From NCBI RefSeq assembly GCF_016123485.1, contig NZ_JADCKQ010000009.1, positions 62,001 through 126,000 on the forward strand: DNA of 64,000 bases, given 5' to 3'. The notes under the pieces are model-generated. The model did not search any database. It saw nothing but the letters and a program-made list of their open reading frames with translations, and was not told where the DNA came from. The position numbers and the translations under genes are program-made. The stretch comes from Halocynthiibacter styelae (lineage in GTDB: Bacteria; Pseudomonadota; Alphaproteobacteria; Rhodobacterales; Rhodobacteraceae). This document shows positions 17,274 to 25,025 of this stretch, one piece after another. Within the stretch, counting starts at the first letter, position 1; each line of letters starts with the position of its first letter.

Positions 17274-18092
17274 ATGGCAAAGCCCCTTTTCCCTGAGGTC
17301 ACAGTAAATGGCCAGGTGATTGCGCAGGAAGACATCGCGCAGGAAGCCCAGAACCACCAAGCCCCCAAGGGAAAACCGGGCTGGGCCTGGCAGGCGGGCG
17401 CACGCGCCCTTGTCATCCGCCACCTGATCCTGGAAGAGGCCCGCAAAATGGGCCTCTCCCCCGCACCAAACGAGGTTGCGCCGGGCAAGTTCGAAACCGA
17501 AGACGAAGCCCTGGTGCGCCAGGTGCTGGAAATCCGCGTCGAACCCGAGGACGTGACCGAAGACGCCATCAAACGCGCCTTTGACACCCACGGCGATCAG
17601 TTCCGCGCGCCGTCTCTGTATGAAGCCGCGCATATCTTGTTGGCCGTACGCTCGGATGATCAATCCTCACAGTTGGAAGCGAAACTAAAGGCGTCTGAAA
17701 TTCTCAAACTGGCGCTGGAAAACCCGAAACGGTTCGACACGCTGGCGCGCGAAAACTCTGACTGTTCTTCCAAAGACAATGGCGGCGTTTTGGGGCAGTT
17801 GTCTTCGGGTGACACGGTTCCCGAATTTGACGCAGCCCTTGCCACGATCAAGCAAGGGGCCGTGCATCCGGAACTTGTGGAAACCCAGTTCGGCTTTCAC
17901 ATCATTCGCCTGGATGCCCGCGCCGAAGGGGCACCCCTGCCCTTTGACAGCGTCAGACAAACCATAAGTGACGCCATGGAACGGGCTGCCTGGGCGCAGG
18001 CGGCGCAGCGTTTCACGGCAGAGCTTGTCAACACAGCAGAAATCACCGGTGTGCGTTTCTCCGCCCCGGCTGAAAAGGTCCCGGCTGCCTGA
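17274..18092 (+). CDS. Parvulin-type peptidyl-prolyl isomerase of the nar operon
   Basis: A 272-residue protein with a PpiC/rotamase domain at about 118-225 (AAHILLA, FDTLARENSDCSSKDNGGVLG, VETQFGFHIIRLD). The N-terminal 110 residues resemble the helical part of NifM-like parvulins. No signal peptide is seen, so it probably acts in the cytoplasm. It follows narI by 21 bases with GTGGAG as ribosome binding site and precedes a terminator-like hairpin, so it is the last gene of narK1K2GHJI. A PpiC-type gene behind narI is also known in Pseudomonas aeruginosa, which suggests a role in folding or maturing the Nar complex, comparable to NifM for nitrogenase iron protein. Confidence 0.85.
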   Translation: MAKPLFPEVTVNGQVIAQEDIAQEAQNHQAPKGKPGWAWQAGARALVIRHLILEEARKMGLSPAPNEVAPGKFETEDEALVRQVLEIRVEPEDVTEDAIKRAFDTHGDQFRAPSLYEAAHILLAVRSDDQSSQLEAKLKASEILKLALENPKRFDTLARENSDCSSKDNGGVLGQLSSGDTVPEFDAALATIKQGAVHPELVETQFGFHIIRLDARAEGAPLPFDSVRQTISDAMERAAWAQAAQRFTAELVNTAEITGVRFSAPAEKVPAA

Positions 18093-18130
18093 ACAGGTAC
18101 CCACATGGTGAAATCCGTGTTGACATTTAC

Positions 18131-18173
18131 CGCCCGGAGCAGAGAGTAACGACGACAACTCCGGGCGGGCTTT
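18131..18173 (+). terminator. Probable terminator of the nar operon
   Basis: CGCCCGGAG (18131-18139) pairs with CTCCGGGCG (18159-18167), giving a 9-bp GC-rich stem with a 19-base loop, followed by GGCTTTT. The T-run is short and the loop long, so efficiency is uncertain, but the position directly after the last nar gene fits. Confidence 0.55.
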
Positions 18174-18200
18174 TCCGCCTTCTGATATATGAGGCCCGAC

Positions 18201-18701
18201 ATGAAAATCGGCTATACAAAACTGACCGGCCAGGGTGAACTGGATCTGCTTCTGGCGGGTGTCGCTGACAAGCTGACAGCACAGGGCAAACGCTGCATGG
18301 GAATTGTGCAGATCAACTCTGACCGCGATGACTGCCATCGCTGTGATATGGATGTGCAGGTGCTGTCCAATGGTCCAAAAATCCGTATTTCTCAAGACCT
18401 TGGCAAGGAAAGCCGCGGCTGTCGCCTGAACCCCGAAGCCATGGCCGAAGCGGTTTCCGCCGTCAGCCAGCGTATGGAAGATGGCTATGATGTGTTCCTG
18501 CTGAACAAGTTCGGTAAACATGAATCCGAGGGCAAAGGCTTTCGCGAACTGCTGGGCGAAGCGGCGGCTGCGGGGGCGACTGTCATGGTCGGAACCAACG
18601 GGCTGAATGAAGAGGCCTTTGTGGAATTTTCCGGTGGTGTCGCAGAATTTGTTGCCCCGGATGAAGCGGAAATTCTGGCCTGGATCACTGATACAAAGTG
18701 A
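18201..18701 (+). CDS. DUF2478 domain protein (nucleotide-binding-like)
   Basis: A 166-residue cytoplasmic protein that I recognise as DUF2478: the N-terminal half ends in KIRISQDLGKESRGCRL and the central block reads LLNKFGKHESEGKGFR, then ATVMVGTNGLN. The fold appears to be a P-loop-like alpha/beta domain, although no clear Walker A is visible. The family is often found near molybdenum transport or molybdoenzyme genes; here it follows the molybdoenzyme operon nar. The start at ATG 18201 is preferred because GAGG stands 6 bases before it; the ATG at 18189 has none. CHRC at about residues 44-47 is a small extra feature. The biochemical role is unknown. Confidence 0.8.
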   Translation: MKIGYTKLTGQGELDLLLAGVADKLTAQGKRCMGIVQINSDRDDCHRCDMDVQVLSNGPKIRISQDLGKESRGCRLNPEAMAEAVSAVSQRMEDGYDVFLLNKFGKHESEGKGFRELLGEAAAAGATVMVGTNGLNEEAFVEFSGGVAEFVAPDEAEILAWITDTK

Positions 18702-18746
18702 TCCCGCAAATCCCCTGAAATCCCCCCTTCCCCCGCATACACAATC

Positions 18747-18779
18747 CATGCACAACATATGCACATCTTATGCATATCA
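18747..18779. repeat. Three 11-bp direct repeats around ATGCA
   Basis: CATGCACAACA, TATGCACATCT and TATGCATATCA follow one another with ATGCA exactly 11 bases apart (18748, 18759, 18770), that is, on one face of the helix. They lie 50-80 bases upstream of the pentapeptide-repeat gene and could be an operator for a multimeric regulator. No other copy was noticed in the window. Confidence 0.5.
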
Positions 18780-18829
18780 CGCGCCCGCCGCATTCAGGGC
18801 GCGTTAAGGATTGATTTAGGGGATTTGAG

Positions 18830-20227
18830 ATGACGGATTTAGATTTTTCAGACGCAGGTTTCACGCTTTCGGTGTCGTGGCAGTGGCTGTTTCTGATCGG
18901 CCTAACCGCGCTGTTTATCATCCTAGCCAGAATGACGGTCAAAACACACGGGCTGAAAATCCCTCAGCTACACGAACGCCCCTTCTTTAATTTGGCTCTC
19001 TGGGCTGGCGCTATGCTCGCGACGTTGCTCGCCGTCATTGCACTTTATGAGTTCGCAGCAATTCTTCTGATCACCGACTATCTCGGAGACTATACAGACC
19101 GGCACACTGCCCTGCGCAATGTAGGCCTTTTCCTTGCGGCTATCTTTGGTGCTCCTTTCCTCGTCTGGCGTACCGTGATTGCCAACAAACAGGCCCACAC
19201 CGCTGAACAAGGCCTCTATACAGATCGCATCGCCAAAGCAGTCGAGCAGATCGGTGCCGATAAAGTGATGAAGCAGCAACTGAAATCCAAGTCAGGTAAA
19301 CCCAGATTTGAAAACAAACGGAACACCGATGGAAAACTGGTAAAGCACAAGACGACAGGTAATCCCGTAATTGATTCCAAAAAGCCGATCATGATCGAAA
19401 GAACTGTCCCCAATCTGGAGGTGCGTATTGGCGGGCTGTTTTCCCTACTGCGAATAGCAAATGATAGCCCAACTGACATTCCGAGCATTGCTAGGGTTCT
19501 TTGCGCCTATATCCGTGAGAACACGCGACAACAGATAAGTGAAATTTCGCTTTCAGAGAAAGGCTTTCATGCGCTTCGAGCCGACATCGCAGTTGTGTTT
19601 GATATCCTCAAGGCAATGCAAGCTAGCGGCTATTCAGAACGATTGAATCTTACTCAAACAGATTTCAGAAAGCTCTCGCTAACAAACAAAGTTTTGAAAA
19701 ATGTCGACTTTAACGGAAGCAACTTCAGCGACAGTAGACTAGATGGATCTGATTTTTCAGGAAGTAACTTCCAAAGTTGTGAATTCACGTATAGTAAACA
19801 CGACGATATTTTGGATCGCGATACCGAGCTTCAAAGAGTTTGCCTCAGAAACACTTCCTGGAAGCTCACCGAAATTGAGCATCTGCATTTCAAGCGTTGC
19901 GATTTCTCTGGTGCTTTTTTCCACAAGACATGCTTCCGTTCTGCTGTGAATTTCTGGAACTGTGAATTCAAAGGAACGGCATTTAGAAGTACAGCCTTTG
20001 AAGTAGATAATCGTGGAAGTAACAAAATCTCTCGTACAATAGACGATATGAAGGTCTTTTCCGATGCCAGTAACGTCTGGGCGAGTGGTATCCATCCTCG
20101 AGACGACCAAGACCTCCCCAATCACTGGCCAACTGATGATTTGACAAAAGCCGAATTCATCGAACAATGGCGGGCCTGGCAGAAATCCATTGGGTTTGAT
20201 CCTGAGAACCCAGAGGGCAGCGCCTGA
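18830..20227 (+). CDS. Membrane protein with pentapeptide-repeat domain
   Basis: A 465-residue protein. Three hydrophobic segments lie near the N-terminus (about 16-36, 57-80, 98-114), followed by a cytoplasmic region with EQGLYTDRIAKAVEQIGADK and a helical part LEVRIGGLFSLLRIANDSP. Pentapeptide repeats run at about 270-320 (LNLTQTDFRKLSL, VDFNGSNFSDSRLDGSDFSGSNF) and again at about 350-390 with less regularity. The C-terminus has a hydrophilic EFIEQWRAW tail. The second half is visibly more AT-rich than the flanking genes, suggesting a different origin. This membrane/pentapeptide form is seen in many proteobacteria as an accessory gene; its function is not known. It stands alone between nar/DUF2478 and serS. 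Confidence 0.8.
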   Translation: MTDLDFSDAGFTLSVSWQWLFLIGLTALFIILARMTVKTHGLKIPQLHERPFFNLALWAGAMLATLLAVIALYEFAAILLITDYLGDYTDRHTALRNVGLFLAAIFGAPFLVWRTVIANKQAHTAEQGLYTDRIAKAVEQIGADKVMKQQLKSKSGKPRFENKRNTDGKLVKHKTTGNPVIDSKKPIMIERTVPNLEVRIGGLFSLLRIANDSPTDIPSIARVLCAYIRENTRQQISEISLSEKGFHALRADIAVVFDILKAMQASGYSERLNLTQTDFRKLSLTNKVLKNVDFNGSNFSDSRLDGSDFSGSNFQSCEFTYSKHDDILDRDTELQRVCLRNTSWKLTEIEHLHFKRCDFSGAFFHKTCFRSAVNFWNCEFKGTAFRSTAFEVDNRGSNKISRTIDDMKVFSDASNVWASGIHPRDDQDLPNHWPTDDLTKAEFIEQWRAWQKSIGFDPENPEGSA

Positions 20228-20237
20228 CCCTGGGTGG

Positions 20238-20305
20238 GTGCGAAGCGCCCTCCCGTGGGGAGGGTCGGGCGCTGCCCGGGCACGCCGGGCGGGGCTTCGA
20301 CGCAC
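20238..20305. repeat. Intergenic structured element (three-way junction)
   Basis: An outer stem (GTG plus CGAAGC at 20238-20246 with GCTTCG and CAC at 20294-20305, 3-base bulge) encloses two hairpins: CCCTCCC-GTG-GGGAGGG (20248-20264) and GCCCGG-GCACG-CCGGGC (20274-20290). No T-run follows on either strand. It starts 10 bases after the pentapeptide gene stop. The form resembles dispersed palindromic intergenic elements or a small structured RNA rather than a simple terminator. Confidence 0.55.
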
Positions 20306-20385
20306 ATATAAACGGCCCGTTTCCCCCCGCGTAAAAATCGCTATAACACTCCCATAACGATTCACTTTAATCAGGAACCTGACAG

Positions 20386-21678
20386 ATGCATGACATCCGG
20401 TTGATCCGCGAAAATCCCGAAGCTTTTGATGCGGCCATGGCGCGCCGGGGGCTCTCTGGTGTGTCATCTCAGGTTCTGGCGATTGACACTGCACGCCGCG
20501 CAAAGATCCAGGCGGCGGAAGAAGCCCAGGCAGAGCAGAACAAAGCCTCTAAATTGGTGGGGGCTGCCAAGGCCAAAGGCGATGAGGCGGAATTTGAACG
20601 TCTGCGCGCGCTTGTCTCTGCAAAGAAGGCTGAAGTTGCGGCGCTGAATGATGAGGCGAAGCTTGAGGATAAGACGCTTTACGATCTGCTGATGGCCACG
20701 CCAAACACCCCGCATGACGATGCGCCGGATGGGGACGACGAAGATGATAACGTCGAGATCCGCCGCTGGGGCACGCCAAAGGAATTCGCGTTTAAGCCGA
20801 AGGAACACTATGAGCTGGCCTGCGTGCAGGAGGGGCTTGATTTTGAAACCGGTGCGAAACTGTCTGGTGCGCGTTTTGCCGTGATGTCTGGTGCGGTGGC
20901 CCGTCTGCACCGGGCCTTAGCGCAGTTCATGCTGGAGCTGCATACAGAGGAACATGGTCTGCGTGAGACCTGGACCCCGGTTCTGGTGCGCGAAGAAATG
21001 ATGTATGGCACCGGCCAGCTGCCGAAGTTTGGCGAGGACAGCTATAAAACCACGGAAGGCATGTGGTTGATCCCGACGTCTGAGGTGACGCTGACCAATA
21101 TCGTGAATGGCGAAACCCTGGCTGAAGATTACCTGCCGCGCCGGTATTGTGCGCATACGCAGTGTTTCCGGTCTGAGGCCGGTTCTGCGGGCCGTGACAC
21201 CGCGGGTATGCTGCGTCAGCACCAGTTTGAAAAGGTCGAGATGGTGTCTGTGACGCATCCTGACAAATCCATGAGCGAGCATGACCGCATGACACGCTGT
21301 GCGGAAGCTGTGCTGGAACGGCTTGAGATCCCGTACCGCACGGTTGTTCTCTGTACCGGTGATCTGGGGGCTGGCATGCGCAAGACCCATGATATCGAAG
21401 CCTGGCTGCCTGGTCAGGATACCTATCGCGAGATTTCGTCCTGTTCCGTTGCGGGTGACTACCAGGCGCGTCGTATGAATGCGCGGTTTAAGCCTGCGGA
21501 AGGTGGCAAGCCAGAATTTGTGCACACACTGAACGGATCTGGCGTGGCTGTCGGGCGCTGCCTGATTGCGGTTCTGGAAAATGGTCAGCAGGAGGATGGA
21601 TCTGTGCGGCTGCCCGAAGCCCTGCGTCCGTTCATCGGCGGCAAGACCATGATCAGCGCCGAAGGTGTTCTGGTTTAA
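20386..21678 (+). CDS. serS: Serine--tRNA ligase
   Basis: A 430-residue class II aminoacyl-tRNA synthetase that charges tRNA-Ser. The N-terminal long coiled-coil arm that grips the variable arm of tRNA-Ser covers about 25-100 ([27 protein letters not shown] in character). Class II motifs are: motif 2 [26 protein letters not shown] near 264-290, and motif 3 [18 protein letters not shown] near 380-397; TSEVTLTN precedes motif 2. Length is as usual (about 430). It is monocistronic, with a terminator-like hairpin downstream. Confidence 0.98.
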   Translation: MHDIRLIRENPEAFDAAMARRGLSGVSSQVLAIDTARRAKIQAAEEAQAEQNKASKLVGAAKAKGDEAEFERLRALVSAKKAEVAALNDEAKLEDKTLYDLLMATPNTPHDDAPDGDDEDDNVEIRRWGTPKEFAFKPKEHYELACVQEGLDFETGAKLSGARFAVMSGAVARLHRALAQFMLELHTEEHGLRETWTPVLVREEMMYGTGQLPKFGEDSYKTTEGMWLIPTSEVTLTNIVNGETLAEDYLPRRYCAHTQCFRSEAGSAGRDTAGMLRQHQFEKVEMVSVTHPDKSMSEHDRMTRCAEAVLERLEIPYRTVVLCTGDLGAGMRKTHDIEAWLPGQDTYREISSCSVAGDYQARRMNARFKPAEGGKPEFVHTLNGSGVAVGRCLIAVLENGQQEDGSVRLPEALRPFIGGKTMISAEGVLV

Positions 21679-21705
21679 GGGTCAGCACTTTTTGAGAGGT
21701 TTCAG

Positions 21706-21739
21706 ACGGGCGGAGGGCGAAATGCTCCCGCCCGTTTTA
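21706..21739 (+). terminator. Rho-independent terminator of serS
   Basis: ACGGGCGGAG (from 21706) pairs with CTCCCGCCCGT (21725-21735), with one bulged base and a 9-base loop, and the right arm runs into TTTT. It lies 27 bases after the serS stop. Confidence 0.75.
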
Positions 21740-21790
21740 GTTCTGACGAACAAAAACCGTTGGGCCGGGCAGGCTACGCCTGCAATCCCT

Positions 21791-22243
21791 TTAGCCATCA
21801 ACCTGGGGGGGGATTGCAGTCACCACATCAATTCTATGATCTGACGTTCTGATTTGATAATGGTGCAAAGGGCCGGGGAAATCCGAGGTTGCCCAGTTTG
21901 CATTACCGACAAATGCGAGCAGATGAGATTGTGTCACAACGCTGACCCAGCCCCCTTCATAGGTTTCACTCGCGCTGTCGGTTGCATACATCTCAGCGGT
22001 CACCGCATAGGTCACAAAATCCAGAAAACTGAATTTGACGGTCGGGCTTTCGGGCTTTATCTCAATCATCTGAACACCGGAAATCCCACCCAATGTTGTT
22101 CGATCCTCATCCACGAGGCCCTCTGAAACCGTGACTTCAAGTAAAGCCTGATTGATGGGCTCAATCAACGCGGTCATGGGGCGTTTCCAGCTGTTTATTT
22201 CGCGACATGCCGGATGTTGAAGGAGCGCGTGCATTTCAGCCAT
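21791..22243 (-). CDS. Hypothetical protein, 150 residues
   Basis: I do not recognise this protein. It has no signal peptide or membrane segment. The sequence alternates short helical and beta stretches, with SFLDFVTYAVTAEMYA in the middle and GGWVSVVTQSHLLAFVGN after it. I placed the start at ATG 22243, since CGGA stands about 9 bases upstream; a TTG two codons earlier is possible. It starts 27 bases after the end of the cupin gene on the same strand, so it may be the last gene of that small operon. Coding is supported by an intact frame and by the absence of another gene here. Confidence 0.55.
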   Translation of the reverse strand: MAEMHALLQHPACREINSWKRPMTALIEPINQALLEVTVSEGLVDEDRTTLGGISGVQMIEIKPESPTVKFSFLDFVTYAVTAEMYATDSASETYEGGWVSVVTQSHLLAFVGNANWATSDFPGPLHHYQIRTSDHRIDVVTAIPPQVDG

Positions 22244-22270
22244 GGACAATTATCCGTTGTGATTATTGTT

Positions 22271-22882
22271 TTATTTCAAATCAGATTTCGCCACCAACCC
22301 GTCCCCACGCCAGGGGATCAGCGCCAGAAGTGGGCCGGGCGTCATGTCGAGGGCATGTTTCTGGTGTGGGGTGTGGTGGATCGTGTCGCCGGGGCCGGCA
22401 AGGCGTGGGGGATGACCTTCAGAATGGAAGATCGCGCTGCCGGCAAGAACGCAATAGATTTCCTCCGGGGCATGGGAATGTTCGGGATAGAAAAGCCCCT
22501 GCCCCCAATATCCGATGGTCACGCGGGCACTGTCTGAACTAAACATGCCTTCCGGCGAAATCAGGTTCAACCAGGCGTATTTGTTCAGGAAATCGCGGGA
22601 AAATCCGTCAGCCTCGGTATAGGTCTGCTGCCAATGCAGGCGATCAACCAGATGGGCGATTTGTGTGACCAGGGGACGGGTCAGATCATTGGCAAGCGGG
22701 ATACAGGCGGCGAGGTCCACGCCACGGGGTGGTTCTTCTGGGTGTGCTGGCACAAAACCATAGGTATCGCGCCTTTGATCAAAGAAATCCGCTGCCCCCG
22801 GGAAACCCTGAGCGAGCATCCCTGTGACGTCATTAAACAGCGCATCAAATTCCATCCCGACCCCATCTTTTGCCTGACCCAA
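22271..22882 (-). CDS. Cupin DMSP lyase-like protein (DddQ type)
   Basis: A 203-residue single-domain cupin. The active-site pattern of DddQ is visible: Tyr132, His135, His137, Glu141, Tyr143 in YPEHSHAPEEIY, and His173/His176 in PGDTIHHTPHQKHA. Relative spacing matches the DddQ residues Y120, H125, E129 and Y131 (constant shift of 12), and the length (about 200) is that of DddQ. Such enzymes cleave dimethylsulfoniopropionate to dimethyl sulfide and acrylate with a bound metal. No signal peptide is seen. The start used is TTG 22882; ATG 22855 is a reasonable alternative, and no ATG lies upstream in frame. The neighbouring divergent LysR gene probably controls it. DddL/DddW relatives or a non-DMSP cupin of the same superfamily cannot be excluded. 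Confidence 0.75.
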   Translation of the reverse strand: MGQAKDGVGMEFDALFNDVTGMLAQGFPGAADFFDQRRDTYGFVPAHPEEPPRGVDLAACIPLANDLTRPLVTQIAHLVDRLHWQQTYTEADGFSRDFLNKYAWLNLISPEGMFSSDSARVTIGYWGQGLFYPEHSHAPEEIYCVLAGSAIFHSEGHPPRLAGPGDTIHHTPHQKHALDMTPGPLLALIPWRGDGLVAKSDLK

Positions 22883-22925
22883 CAGGGTTTCGGGGCAAAT
22901 AGCAAGGGTCGGAACGGCGGATGGA

Positions 22926-23291
22926 TCAGCCCTGGGCTTCGAAGTTATCTTCGCGCAGCAGGGCCTGGCCGTCCGGCTGCATCACCCAGAGTTCACGGGT
23001 GATGATGCCGTGGGCGTTGTTCATGGTCCAGGAGGCGGAAATCACGGCTTCGTTCTCGTTCAGAACTTCAACTTTCGCATCGGTATAAGCCACCTCGGCG
23101 AAACCTTTGGACACAAGATCATCCCAGAACGCCTGAATTTCGGCCCGACCCCGGAAGGTTCCAAACGGGGCGGCTGTCATGACCGCATCTTCTTCATAAC
23201 AGGCGGCGCAACCCGCGCCATTGCCGCTGTTAAAAGCTGTTTTCCATTCAGCCAGTTTCGTCAGTGCTGCAGTTTCAATCGCTGTGGTCAT
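22926..23291 (-). CDS. SnoaL-like / NTF2-fold protein
   Basis: A 121-residue protein with the SnoaL/DUF4440 shape: N-terminal helix with KLAEWKTAFNSGNGAGCAACYEEDAVMTA, then TFRGRAEIQAFWDDLV, then beta strands ending in ITRELWVMQPDGQALLREDNFEA. This fold forms a cone-like pocket that in relatives is an isomerase, hydrolase or ligand-binding site. I chose ATG 23291 because AAGGA stands 8 bases upstream. It is the first gene of the small operon ahead of the DMSP-lyase-like cupin. The function is not known. Confidence 0.75.
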   Translation of the reverse strand: MTTAIETAALTKLAEWKTAFNSGNGAGCAACYEEDAVMTAAPFGTFRGRAEIQAFWDDLVSKGFAEVAYTDAKVEVLNENEAVISASWTMNNAHGIITRELWVMQPDGQALLREDNFEAQG

Positions 23292-23353
23292 CGTCACATT
23301 CCTTTTGTTTCTTAAGGGATATGTCGCCTGCCGCCCGGTCTGAAACAAGGTTG

Positions 23354-23389
23354 ATTGTGTGAAATAATAGTTTAATACAATTACACAAT
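23354..23389. promoter_or_regulatory. Inverted repeat between SnoaL and LysR genes
   Basis: ATTGTGT (23354-23360) and ACACAAT (23383-23389) are perfect inverted arms, 22 bases apart, in an AT-rich gap. The right arm covers the LysR start codon, so a bound regulator would block or position transcription of its own gene; LysR-type autoregulation is the natural reading. Confidence 0.5.
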
Positions 23390-24239
23390 GAAACTGAACC
23401 CAAATGACCTTCTGATCTTTCTGACGATCACTGAAACCCGGAGCCTCACTGAGGCGGCGGCGCGCAACGGGTTGACCAAATCGGCAGTCAGCCAGGCGTT
23501 GAAGCGGCTGGAAGATGCGATTGGGGCGAAGCTGTTGTTCCGTACAACACGTTCACTGTCGCTGACAGAGGCCGGGATGCGCCTGCTGCCCATGTGCCGG
23601 AAGATGCGTGAGGCCCAGCAGGAAATTGACGCGGTTGTCTCGGATCTGACGGATAAAAGCGCCTCGCTGACAGTGACCGCGCCGCATGCGCTGTGTCAGC
23701 CCCTGCTGATCCCGCTGCTTTCACAGATCAGCGAAACAGATATTCGTGTGATTGCCGATGACGCCGCGCTGAACCTAGTGGACCACCAGATTGATCTGGC
23801 CATCCGTGTTGGCGCCCCTGCCCCGCAATCGGCACAGATCACACGGATCGGAACGCTGAATGAAAGCCTCTGGGCGGCGGACGCCTTGGTTCAGAAAATG
23901 GGCGGTGTTCCCGGTGATCTTCGGGCGCTGGAAACCTGGCCCCATGCGGCAAATGACTGGCAGGGTAGCCCCTTGCGCTATCCGCTGGAAAACGGTGACA
24001 TTCTGACCGCCCATCCCCGCTTTCGCTGCAATACTGTGCATGGTTTGCAGGGGTTCATCGCACAGGGCAGTGCTGTGGGCTTGCTGCCGGATATTCTGAC
24101 GCAGACCGATCCCCGTCTGACACGGCTGGTGCCGATCTCACAAAGTCCGGTTTACGCCCTGCACCAACACGGCAAAACACCCCCACCGGGATTGCGGGAC
24201 CTTATTCAGGCACTGCGTAACAGGCTGAAAAAGATCTGA
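23388..24239 (+). CDS. LysR-family transcriptional regulator
   Basis: A 283-residue LysR-type regulator. Helix-turn-helix: LTEAAARNGLTKSAVSQALKRLEDAIGAKLLFR near 20-50; substrate domain from about 90. It is of the type that acts on monocistronic divergent targets (CrgA/AaeR-like), with SASLTVTAPHALCQPLLIPLL starting the effector domain. No ribosome binding site precedes ATG 23388, so the mRNA may be leaderless. It is divergent from the SnoaL/cupin operon across 96 bases containing an inverted repeat. The 3' end is 4 bases from the end of the convergent HExxH gene. Confidence 0.88.
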   Translation: MKLNPNDLLIFLTITETRSLTEAAARNGLTKSAVSQALKRLEDAIGAKLLFRTTRSLSLTEAGMRLLPMCRKMREAQQEIDAVVSDLTDKSASLTVTAPHALCQPLLIPLLSQISETDIRVIADDAALNLVDHQIDLAIRVGAPAPQSAQITRIGTLNESLWAADALVQKMGGVPGDLRALETWPHAANDWQGSPLRYPLENGDILTAHPRFRCNTVHGLQGFIAQGSAVGLLPDILTQTDPRLTRLVPISQSPVYALHQHGKTPPPGLRDLIQALRNRLKKI

Positions 24240-24243
24240 TCCA

Positions 24244-25023
24244 TTATAAATGCCCCGGTTTGGGAAAACTGTCAGTCAGAGAGGCGTTCATTCCATACAA
24301 GTCACACAGGCACTGCCATTCACTGGCAAATTTATGGGCAAAAGCTTCACGTTCGACCGAGGGACGTCTGAAATAAGCATCCCCATGATCGTCCTGTCCC
24401 TTCAGACGCAGATAGTCCACCCAATGGCCAAATTCGTGTAAAAGTGTGCGGCGAAACAGCGTGTTGCCGACACCTGTTTCGGTCAGCGAAATCTTGTATC
24501 CACGTCGATCTTCCGTGATCTGATGCCCATCCAGCCTGAGACGGGCAAGCTCTTCCTGATCCATCAGTGTCAGCTTGCGGGGCCAGGAAAGCTCTGTGCC
24601 TGTGCGTTGTGCTTCCAGCATAAGCGCAGACCCTTTCGGTCCCGAATGCCCTGCAACTGAAAACTCTGCGTGGAACTGCATCCGGCCCCAAACCGGAAAC
24701 TGCGAAGTTTGTTTGTTCGTGGGCTGACGAAAGACCAACAGATCCGGGAGAACAAAACCAGCCTCAGCCAATCTGGTAAGTGGTGCAAGGACCGCATCGG
24801 GCGAATTGCCAAAAGAAAATCCCGGGCGGGTCTCTTCTATGATCAGCGCGATCTCTTGTCCCGCCAGAGCATGATGGACCACAGTCACCTGTCCCAGGTT
24901 TTCATGCGCAAGATGCCAGACCTGGCCGCACTGACGCGGCTCAGGGATACGCATCGTATTGTCCTGCCCGTGGCCTGCGGCCCTGGTTCCGATCTTACGG
25001 TTCCGACGAACAGGATTGCGCAT
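24244..25023 (-). CDS. Putative zinc metallopeptidase-like protein (HExxH)
   Basis: A 259-residue protein that I cannot assign to a named family. The clear feature is HEFGH at about 201-205 (RTLLHEFGHWVDYL), with a glutamate in EREAFAHKFASEW about 28 residues later that could be the third zinc ligand, as in gluzincin-like minimal peptidases. The N-terminal 190 residues are of mixed alpha/beta character and unlike known domains. No signal peptide is visible. It starts 2 bases after the der stop (TGA-TC-ATG), so it is translated with der; ATG 24954, with AGGA upstream, would give a 236-residue form and may be the true start. The role is unknown. Confidence 0.65.
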   Translation of the reverse strand: MRNPVRRNRKIGTRAAGHGQDNTMRIPEPRQCGQVWHLAHENLGQVTVVHHALAGQEIALIIEETRPGFSFGNSPDAVLAPLTRLAEAGFVLPDLLVFRQPTNKQTSQFPVWGRMQFHAEFSVAGHSGPKGSALMLEAQRTGTELSWPRKLTLMDQEELARLRLDGHQITEDRRGYKISLTETGVGNTLFRRTLLHEFGHWVDYLRLKGQDDHGDAYFRRPSVEREAFAHKFASEWQCLCDLYGMNASLTDSFPKPGHL

Positions 25024-25025
25024 GA

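Noticed and set aside
20238-20305. Terminator of the pentapeptide-repeat gene
   Set aside because: Stable stems are present but no T-run follows on either strand, so it is listed as a structured element instead.
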